Source of the DNA: CAYGBW01 sp964348185
Lineage (GTDB): Bacteria; Desulfobacterota; BSN033; WVXP01
Direction of reading: 5' to 3'
Assembly: GCA_964348185.1 (NCBI GenBank)
Contig: CAYGBW010000080.1
Coordinates: forward strand, 1 to 19,671
Length of the DNA stretch: 19,671 nt
Position 1 is the stretch's first letter; the number at the start of each line of letters is the position of its first letter. The position numbers and the translations under genes are program-made. Positions 14,031 through 19,671 of the stretch are shown here, piece after piece. The notes beneath the pieces are model-generated. The model was not told the origin of the DNA, searched no databases, and saw only the letters and a program-made list of their open reading frames with translations.

Positions 14031-16508
14031 ATGAAAGAGGGGACACGCCTTTCTACCCTCCTGGGTGTTTTTCTCGTATCTCTCGCAGCCCTTTCGTTCC
14101 AAGTGGCCCTGAGTCGGCTCTTCTCCGTGGCCCTTTCGTATCACTTTGCTTTCATGGTTGTCAGCCTGGCTCTGCTGGGATATGGTGCAAGCGGGTCCTT
14201 TCTTACCCTTTTCCCCTCTCTCCTCCAAAAGAGGCCTGCTCTCTTTCTCTCCTGTTCAGCCATGCTCTTTTCGGTGACCTGTGTGGGAGCCTACACAGGG
14301 GTCAATCGGATTCCCTTCGACCCCTTTCGCATCTCCTGGGATCGCCTGCAGTTGGTCTACCTGTTTGCCGACTACCTCTTGCTGAGCGTGCCCTTCTTTT
14401 TTTCTGGTTTGTGCGTCTCTGGGGCGCTTACCTATCACGCCCGTGAGGCAGGGAGGATCTATTGTTCTGATCTTACCGGGGCAGGGGTAGGGTCTCTTTT
14501 GGTTTTGTTTTTGTTCATGCCCTTCGGTGGGAAGGGGGTGGTTGTCCTTCCTGCCTTGACGGCCGCCCTGGGAGGATTGGTATTTGGACTGAAGAGGCCG
14601 GCCTGTCGGTGGGCCGTTATTCTCTCGTCTGTGCTCCTGGGGGTCTTGATCTCCCTTTTGTGGACAGAACCTTCCATCCTGGAAGTTCGGATCTCGCCGT
14701 ACAAGAGTCTCAAAACCGCCCTCTGGCATCCCGAGAGCAGGATTTTGGATACACGTTGGAACGCCTTTTCCCGGGTTGACGTGATCGAGAGCCCCCTGGT
14801 TCGGTTTGCGCCTGGACTAAGCCTCAAGTTCCTTAAACCGATCCCCCCCCAACTTGGAATCACCATTGACGGTGACAACATGACAGCCATAACCCGATAT
14901 GAGGGGAGAGAGGACCCCGTGGCTTTTGTCGCTCATTTGCCAGATGCCCTTGCCTACCGGATCGGAAAAGGGGATCGGGTTCTTCTGATCGAACCTGGAG
15001 GAGGCCTCGGGGTTCTGATGGCCCTTGTGTTAGGGGCTCGAAAGATCGATGTGGTGTTCGATAATCCCCTCGTCCATGAGGTCGTCTCCGAAAGGTATGG
15101 AGAGTTCGGGGGGAACATTTTCAAAGATCCTCGGGTGGTCACTGTGGTCAGAAATGGGCGGAGTTTTCTCCGACGCTCAGAGACCACCTATGACCTCATT
15201 CAATACTCCCCTCTGAGCAGCCTTGGTGCAGCATCCACTGGGATCCGGGGGCTTCATGAAAACTACATGTTTACCGTAGAAGCCGTTGTGGACTTTTTCG
15301 ACCATCTGAAGCCAGGAGGGGTTCTCTCGATGACTCAGTACCTCCTACCCCCACCCAGGAAGGAGATTCGACTCGTCCATCTCGTTTTGAAGGCTCTGGC
15401 CAAAAGGGAGATCCCCGAGCCGGAACGCCATCTGGCCATAATCCGGACCTGGGGGTCTTTTACTCTCCTCTTAAAGCGAACGCCGTTTTCTGAAGAGGAG
15501 ATCCGAAGAATCAGGGATTTCTGCAAAGAAGAGAGGTTTGATACGGTCTACTTTCCCGGTATAGAACCAAACCAGGCCAATCGCTACAACCGTTTCTCAC
15601 GTCCCGTCTACTTTGAAATGGTCCGGGATCTTCTTTCTGAGGCGGGCAGAGAGCGTCTGGTCAGGGAGTATCTCTTTGATCTGGAGCCTGTCACAGACGA
15701 CAACCCTTTCTTTTTTAATTTCTTTCGGTTCAAGAAGATCGTCCCCCTGTACCGGGCCATACACGAAAAATGGCAGCCCTTTGTGGAGGGAGGATATCTG
15801 GTTCCAGTCGTCTTGATCCAATCGATCTTCGCCTCTGCTTTCCTGATCCTTCTGCCTCTGGTTTTTGGGCGGAGCGTCTCTTTGCCAAGAGGGCGAGGAT
15901 TTCGGCTCTGGTTTCTCGCATACTTTGCCCTTCTCGGATGGGGATACATGTTTGTGGAGATCGTTTTGATTCAAAAGCTGATTCTCTTTCTTGACCATCC
16001 GGTCTATTCCATGGCCACGGTGATCTTCGGTCTATTGATCTCATCAGGCCTTGGGAGCTTGTTATCCCAGAGGATGAGTGAGGAGAGACTCAGAGCAGCT
16101 CTTGTGGCGATCCTTTTCACGGTGGGTATCCTGGTCTGGGGGTATCTCCGACTTGTCCCATCTGCGGTCAGCCACTTCCTCGGTTTCGGACTCGGATATC
16201 GAGCGGCCATAACACTGATCCTTCTCTTTCCTTTGGGTTTTCTCATGGGTATGCCCTTTCCTATGGGGATCAGGCTATTGAAAGGCGCGGACCCGGACAC
16301 CATTCCCTGGGCATGGTCTGCGAATGGCTGTTTTTCAGTGATGGGATCGGTTCTTTCGGCTGTTCTGGCTCTGGGAATAGGTTTCTCAGGAGTCTTGATG
16401 GTAGCGGGGGCGGTTTATGTTGCAGGCGGAGGCGTGGTCTTAGTCTCTTTTCTGCGCCTCACCCGTCATGGGAACGAATCTGACGCCCCCCAGGTGACGA
16501 ACGTCTAG
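14031..16508 (+). CDS. Large membrane protein with spermidine-synthase-like domain
   Basis: An 825-residue protein with three parts. Residues about 8-210 hold six or so hydrophobic helices (for example LLGVFLVSLAALSFQVAL and ALLGYGASGSFLTLF). A soluble domain at about 215-590 resembles polyamine aminopropyltransferases and methyltransferases (LLIEPGGGLGVLMALVLGA near 318-336, HENYMFTVEAVVDFFDHLKPGGVLSMTQ near 409-436). Residues about 595-815 hold about six more helices. The acidic residues needed for catalysis in spermidine synthase look replaced (GGGLG instead of GGGDG, VRNGRSFL instead of a DGR-type motif, YSPLSS instead of a D-x-x-DP type motif). Polyamine synthesis is therefore doubtful, and transport or another role is likely. 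The 3' end overlaps the convergent isoaspartate methyltransferase gene by 69 bp. Confidence 0.85.
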   Translation: MKEGTRLSTLLGVFLVSLAALSFQVALSRLFSVALSYHFAFMVVSLALLGYGASGSFLTLFPSLLQKRPALFLSCSAMLFSVTCVGAYTGVNRIPFDPFRISWDRLQLVYLFADYLLLSVPFFFSGLCVSGALTYHAREAGRIYCSDLTGAGVGSLLVLFLFMPFGGKGVVVLPALTAALGGLVFGLKRPACRWAVILSSVLLGVLISLLWTEPSILEVRISPYKSLKTALWHPESRILDTRWNAFSRVDVIESPLVRFAPGLSLKFLKPIPPQLGITIDGDNMTAITRYEGREDPVAFVAHLPDALAYRIGKGDRVLLIEPGGGLGVLMALVLGARKIDVVFDNPLVHEVVSERYGEFGGNIFKDPRVVTVVRNGRSFLRRSETTYDLIQYSPLSSLGAASTGIRGLHENYMFTVEAVVDFFDHLKPGGVLSMTQYLLPPPRKEIRLVHLVLKALAKREIPEPERHLAIIRTWGSFTLLLKRTPFSEEEIRRIRDFCKEERFDTVYFPGIEPNQANRYNRFSRPVYFEMVRDLLSEAGRERLVREYLFDLEPVTDDNPFFFNFFRFKKIVPLYRAIHEKWQPFVEGGYLVPVVLIQSIFASAFLILLPLVFGRSVSLPRGRGFRLWFLAYFALLGWGYMFVEIVLIQKLILFLDHPVYSMATVIFGLLISSGLGSLLSQRMSEERLRAALVAILFTVGILVWGYLRLVPSAVSHFLGFGLGYRAAITLILLFPLGFLMGMPFPMGIRLLKGADPDTIPWAWSANGCFSVMGSVLSAVLALGIGFSGVLMVAGAVYVAGGGVVLVSFLRLTRHGNESDAPQVTNV

Positions 16509-17159
16509 ATCATCCGCCCCCTTCTCTATGAGGGTAAGGGTCTGCCAATAGGTCGTGCTTCCCACGGGAATGATGAGGCGACCTCCCACGCGGAGTTGTT
16601 CGATCAGGGGCGGAGGGATGTGATTGGCTGCGCAGGTGACGATGATGGCGTCATAGGGGGCATACTGCTCCCATCCAAAATAGCCGTCGCCATGTTTCAC
16701 TTTTACATCTCCATATCCCAGCTCCTTTAATACCGTTCTCGATGTCTCAACGAGGCCCTTCCGGATTTCAATGGAGTAGACCTGCGGGGTCAGTTCGGCG
16801 AGAATGGCTGCCTGGTAGCCCGAACCCGTTCCAATTTCCAAAGCCCTCTCCCCAGGTTTCAACTTGAGGGCCTGGGTCATAAGGGCAACGACATAGGGCT
16901 GCGAGATGGTCTGCCCTTCCGCAATGGGAAGGGGATGGTCACTGTAAGCGGCCGACCATTGGCTCTTGGAGACGAATCGGTGGCGCGGCACCTTCCCCAT
17001 GGCGTCAAGGACCCTGGGATCGGTAATGTCCCGTCCTTTCAGATCGTGATCCACCATGTGGCGCCGTGCGCGGGTCAAGGACGGGTCTTCAGCCCGGAGA
17101 AGAGAAGAGGGTGAGAGAAACAAAATGGCAAGAACGATAAGAAAGGCTCTCTTAACCAT
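16440..17159 (-). CDS. pcm: Protein-L-isoaspartate O-methyltransferase with signal peptide
   Basis: A 239-residue PIMT, which methylates L-isoaspartyl residues with S-adenosylmethionine to start repair of damaged proteins. Family motifs are VPRHRFV (57-63), QTISQPYVVALM (83-94), LEIGTGSGYQAAIL (SAM motif I, about 107-120) and the canonical end GVRFVPMTGE. Residues 1-23 form a classical signal peptide (MVKRAFLIVLAILFL, then SLLRA followed by ED), so the enzyme appears to be exported to the periplasm. SAM is a cytoplasmic cofactor, which makes this unusual, though exported PIMT homologues are seen in some proteobacteria. It lies 59 bp after the polyprenyl synthase on the same strand, probably one operon. 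GGAGG lies twelve bases before the ATG. Confidence 0.92.
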   Translation of the reverse strand: MVKRAFLIVLAILFLSPSSLLRAEDPSLTRARRHMVDHDLKGRDITDPRVLDAMGKVPRHRFVSKSQWSAAYSDHPLPIAEGQTISQPYVVALMTQALKLKPGERALEIGTGSGYQAAILAELTPQVYSIEIRKGLVETSRTVLKELGYGDVKVKHGDGYFGWEQYAPYDAIIVTCAANHIPPPLIEQLRVGGRLIIPVGSTTYWQTLTLIEKGADDLDVRHLGGVRFVPMTGEAQKRD

Positions 17160-17218
17160 GGTGCTTTCAGTCCTCCAATCCTTTCTCTTTCTGCTGAGCC
17201 CTGACTCCCGATTCCGAG

Positions 17219-18193
17219 CTAACTTCTTCGGTCAACGACATAGTCGGCCAATGCCACAATCGCCGTCTTGGCATCAGATGGGTCGAAGTTATTCAGACAC
17301 CGCTTGGCCTGTTCCACAAAGTTCACAGCCCGGTCGACTGTATAATCCACCCCACCATACTTGCCGATCAGTTCTGTGACCGCCATGAAGCCTTCGTGGG
17401 TGATGGTATCTGAAAAAAACACCTCCTCCAGCTTGCTCCTCTCCTGAATCGAACAGTTCCTGAGGGTATGAATGAGGGGAAGTGTCACTTTGCCATCCTT
17501 GAGATCGATGCCGATTGTTTTCCCAAATTCTTTCTCATCGGAGATGTAATCTAAGGTGTCGTCGATCAACTGAAAGGCAATGCCCACGTTGAGGCCGAAA
17601 TCGCCCATCGACTTCTCCTGTTCAGAGTCGACCCCGCCAAGGATGGCACCGATCCGACACGCTGCCGAGATCAGCGCAGCCGTCTTTCGCGTCACGATCG
17701 AAAGGTAACCCTCTTCCGCCAGGGAGAGATCGCTTGTCTTGATCAACTCCTGCATCTCCCCCTCGGCAAGCCGAATGGATGCGTCTGAGATGACCCGAAG
17801 AATCCGATTATCCCCATCTCTCACCATGAGGGAAAAGGACTTGGAAAACAAGAAATCGCCTACGAGAACGCTGGCCTCGCTTCCCCAGAGGGCATTGGCC
17901 GATGCATTGCCCCGCCTCAAAGCCGCATCATCCACCACATCGTCATGAAGAAGAGACGCCATATGGATAAACTCAATGACGCTAGCCAGGGGAATGTGAC
18001 GATGTCCTTCATATCCGCAAAGCTTGGCGGAAAGGATGAGGATCATGGGCCGGAATCGCTTGCCCCCGCTCCCGAGAAGGTGCTCACCGATTTTCGATAT
18101 GAGCTTGACATCGGAGTCGAGGTTCTTTTTGAATTCCCCCTCCACCTTTTGGAGATCTTCTTTGACGAGGCGCTGGATAATTGGATCGATCAA
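17219..18193 (-). CDS. ispB: Polyprenyl diphosphate synthase (octaprenyl-type)
   Basis: A 324-residue trans-prenyltransferase that elongates allylic diphosphates with isopentenyl diphosphate to make the side chain of a respiratory quinone. Motifs: GGKRFRP (43-49), the first aspartate-rich motif DDVVD with following RRG (84-94), KTAALISAACR (170-180) and the second motif QLIDDTLDY (208-216). All catalytic aspartates are present. Small residues before the first motif (FIHMASLLHDD) fit a long-chain product, but length cannot be read with certainty. The start is a TTG at 18193; no in-frame ATG lies upstream, and the ribosome-binding site is weak. A TTGACA/TATTGT promoter lies just upstream. The isoaspartate methyltransferase follows. 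Confidence 0.92.
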   Translation of the reverse strand: MIDPIIQRLVKEDLQKVEGEFKKNLDSDVKLISKIGEHLLGSGGKRFRPMILILSAKLCGYEGHRHIPLASVIEFIHMASLLHDDVVDDAALRRGNASANALWGSEASVLVGDFLFSKSFSLMVRDGDNRILRVISDASIRLAEGEMQELIKTSDLSLAEEGYLSIVTRKTAALISAACRIGAILGGVDSEQEKSMGDFGLNVGIAFQLIDDTLDYISDEKEFGKTIGIDLKDGKVTLPLIHTLRNCSIQERSKLEEVFFSDTITHEGFMAVTELIGKYGGVDYTVDRAVNFVEQAKRCLNNFDPSDAKTAIVALADYVVDRRS

Positions 18194-18511
18194 ATTCAGG
18201 TAGTCTCTTGAATTTATTGTGTTATTTTTTGAACAATATCGAATTCTTCATCAATTGTCAAAGCAATTTTCCCTTGAAGACAGTTCTCGGGGATCAGGGA
18301 TCGGCTCTCAGGCATGGGTTCCGGTACAACGCCTTCGGCGATGTCAGTTGCCGGTCGTTGGGGGTCAGCCATCCTTTCCCCCGGGAGTCCACAAACCTCT
18401 GGTCGCCCTCCAGCCGTTCGAGTCTGGATCGTTCTCCGAATTCATTTGGTTTTTCTGATCCCTGTCCCTGAACCCTGTCAACTGATGGAGTCGGTTTTTC
18501 GCTGACCCCTG
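18194..18511. other. Intergenic region with promoter and repeats
   Basis: The 318 bp between the TrmN6-like gene and the polyprenyl synthase contain no credible gene. On the minus strand a sigma70-type promoter lies near the synthase start. The part nearest the TrmN6-like gene is a run of degenerate CTGA-CCCTGT units. The open plus-strand frames here show no family pattern. Confidence 0.6.
18233..18261 (-). promoter_or_regulatory. Sigma70-type promoter for the polyprenyl synthase operon
   Basis: On the minus strand a perfect -35 box TTGACA (18261-18256) and a -10 box TATTGT (18238-18233, four of six consensus bases) are separated by exactly 17 bp. The surrounding DNA is AT-rich, unlike the rest of the window. 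Transcription would start near 18226, giving a leader of about 33 bases before the TTG start at 18193. That supports the short start chosen for the gene. Confidence 0.7.
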
Positions 18512-18569
18512 TTAACCGATTGTTCCCTGACCCCTGTCAACCGATTGTTCCCTGCCAACCGATTGAAGG
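18468..18569. repeat. Degenerate 25-bp tandem repeat
   Basis: The unit CTGACCCCTGT[T/C]AACCGATTGTTCC occurs at 18502-18526 and 18527-18551, differing at one base. A diverged copy lies at 18468-18490 (CTGAACCCTGTCAACTGATGG), and a copy with an internal deletion at 18552-18569 (CTGCCAACCGATTGAAGG). Period 25 is not a multiple of three. The two right-hand units and part of a third encode the last residues and stop of the TrmN6-like protein, so the repeat has grown into, or defines, that gene's 3' end. Confidence 0.8.
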
Positions 18570-19384
18570 CTCGAATAGATTCTCTTCATCTCCCCTGTGT
18601 AGCGTCCATCGAGATCATAGATAAACAGGGGTTTGAGGACCCTCAGTTCTTTCCGGCCCCCTTTGACCGCTTCGGCCATCACAAGTCTCGCCTCTTCTTT
18701 GGCATTGGAGTGAACATTCTGGATGCGTTTGGGTTCCAGGTCTGAGTCCCTCAAAGTGAGAAACAAATCCACGACTCGGGATGAGGGATAGACGACATAG
18801 AATCGGCCCTTCGGGCAGAGAAGGAAAGAGGCCACTTGGGCCATGTCTTTCAAGGACCCGAGGATCTCATGTCTCGCGAGGGCCTTCTGATGATCCGGGT
18901 TGACCCTGCCCGTTTGAACAGGACGGTAGGGAGGGTTGCTGATCGCAACATCAAAAGAACCCTTGTCAAGGTAAGTCGGTAGATCCCTTACATCTCGGTG
19001 AATGAGGGTTATCCTTCCCTCCATATCGTTGATCGCGATATTTCGGCGAGCCATGTCGATGAGTTCCGCCTGAATCTCCACACCCACGATCCGGACTGCC
19101 GCCCATCGAGCGGCCAAGAAGATGGGGATAACGGCATTGCCCGTTCCAAGATCGATGACCACGTTGGCCTTTTTGAGGCGGCAGAAGTGGGCCAGAAGAA
19201 TCGTGTCAATCGAAAAGCGATAGCCCCTTTTTTTCTGAATTATCCTCAGCTTCCCGTTCAGAAGCCCGTCCACCGTCTCGTCCGGTTGAATCGGGACCTC
19301 CAATGCTCTCCCTCGCCGTATGAAATGGGCTATCTTAACTATCACATTCGCAGGCAGGCTGTCAATATGACCCCCCACACCCAA
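18512..19384 (-). CDS. TrmN6-type tRNA (adenine-N6)-methyltransferase
   Basis: A Rossmann-fold SAM methyltransferase of the tRNA1(Val) A37 N6-methyltransferase (YfiC/TrmN6) family, 290 residues from the longest start. Key segments: LNGKLRIIQKKRGYRFSIDTILLAHF (42-67), the family N-terminal signature; SAM motif IDLGTGNAVIP (77-87); acidic loop VGVEIQ; and the catalytic NPPY (150-153) of amino-group methyltransferases. Starts: TTG at 19384 has GGGGAGG four bases upstream and a GTG two codons later also fits, while a TTG at 19303 preceded by GAGGGA would give about 263 residues, nearer the family norm. The start is therefore uncertain. The C-terminal SVGREQSVDRGQGTIG and the TAA are encoded by a 25-bp tandem repeat. 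Confidence 0.85.
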   Translation of the reverse strand: MGVGGHIDSLPANVIVKIAHFIRRGRALEVPIQPDETVDGLLNGKLRIIQKKRGYRFSIDTILLAHFCRLKKANVVIDLGTGNAVIPIFLAARWAAVRIVGVEIQAELIDMARRNIAINDMEGRITLIHRDVRDLPTYLDKGSFDVAISNPPYRPVQTGRVNPDHQKALARHEILGSLKDMAQVASFLLCPKGRFYVVYPSSRVVDLFLTLRDSDLEPKRIQNVHSNAKEEARLVMAEAVKGGRKELRVLKPLFIYDLDGRYTGEMKRIYSSLQSVGREQSVDRGQGTIG

Positions 19385-19671
19385 GAAACCTCCCCATCTG
19401 GAGTTCTTAGCCTTCTGTCCTGAATCTCGAGCGTCTAGCCTCCCACCTCACATGCCTTACCGATTTCACCAATTACGCGCCTTGTTTTGAGTGCTTGACG
19501 AAACCTCTCGGTCCATGGCAGGATGAGAGAGAAATTGCGAGACATGATCTTCAGAGAGGTCCCTCGGATGCACAGTTCCCGAGAACCTGAAATACCTGAT
19601 GATTCACTCGCCTTCGCCAGGATGCCCCGTGCGGACGCACGGGAGGGATCAGCCTACGCCAGAGGCTTCGG
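19385..19671. other. Window end, no certain gene
   Basis: A plus-strand frame starts at an ATG at 19523 and remains open to the window end (about 49 codons). It lacks a good ribosome-binding site and resembles no family I know. The terminal part holds a palindrome, CCCGTGCG-GA-CGCACGGG (about 19625-19642). The frame could be the 5' end of a truncated gene or repeat-derived sequence; I cannot tell which. Confidence 0.3.

Overview
The window looks like a piece of chromosome from an anaerobic, strictly fermentative or syntrophic/sulfate-reducing bacterium, most likely a deltaproteobacterium (Desulfobacterota). This rests on gene content rather than a marker gene: a ferredoxin-type 2-oxoacid oxidoreductase, a 4-hydroxybutyryl-CoA dehydratase-type radical flavoenzyme, DUF362 and MttB-type proteins, a methyltetrahydrofolate methyltransferase, and a MinD-like ATPase paired with a J-like/RodZ-type protein. 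No rRNA, tRNA, CRISPR array, transposase or phage gene was seen.

Layout. (1) 1-336: non-coding or decayed sequence ending in a strong hairpin just before the first gene. (2) 337-8797, plus strand: a catabolic block. It holds a QueG-like double-[4Fe-4S] protein; a four-gene 2-oxoacid:acceptor oxidoreductase (gamma, GltD-like flavoprotein fused to a ferredoxin module, alpha, beta); an AbfD-like dehydratase/isomerase with all four cluster ligands; a DUF362 protein; and a 96-residue remnant of an MttB-family methyltransferase that lacks its catalytic core. A rho-independent terminator (8819-8848) closes the block. (3) 8904-12052, plus strand: a stand-alone hydantoinase A/oxoprolinase-like ATPase with an apparent winged-helix insert, then a methyltetrahydrofolate:corrinoid methyltransferase. 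(4) 12123-13954, plus strand: a MinD/ParA-like ATPase, a J-like plus RodZ-HTH protein, and a 50-residue small protein. (5) 14031-16508, plus strand: a large membrane protein with a degenerate spermidine-synthase-like domain. (6) 16440-19384, minus strand: an exported protein-L-isoaspartate methyltransferase, a long-chain polyprenyl diphosphate synthase with a good sigma70-type promoter, and a TrmN6-type methyltransferase whose 3' end lies in a 25-bp tandem repeat.

How the genes may work together (inference). The oxidoreductase would convert a 2-oxoacid plus CoA to an acyl-CoA. Its GltD-like subunit offers a route for electrons to NAD(P), as in phenylglyoxylate dehydrogenase (Pad). The AbfD-like enzyme would then dehydrate or isomerise a CoA thioester. 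The DUF362 gene, MttB remnant, HyuA-like gene and methyl-H4folate methyltransferase look like parts of a corrinoid methyl-transfer locus. Its methylamine/betaine-type methyltransferase has been gutted, and no corrinoid protein is present in the window. The most notable items are the gutted MttB gene, the secreted isoaspartate methyltransferase that overlaps a convergent gene by 69 bp, the HPD-less J-like/HTH protein paired with a MinD-like ATPase, and the HyuA-like protein with a winged-helix insert. I saw no clear evidence of a wholly new system.
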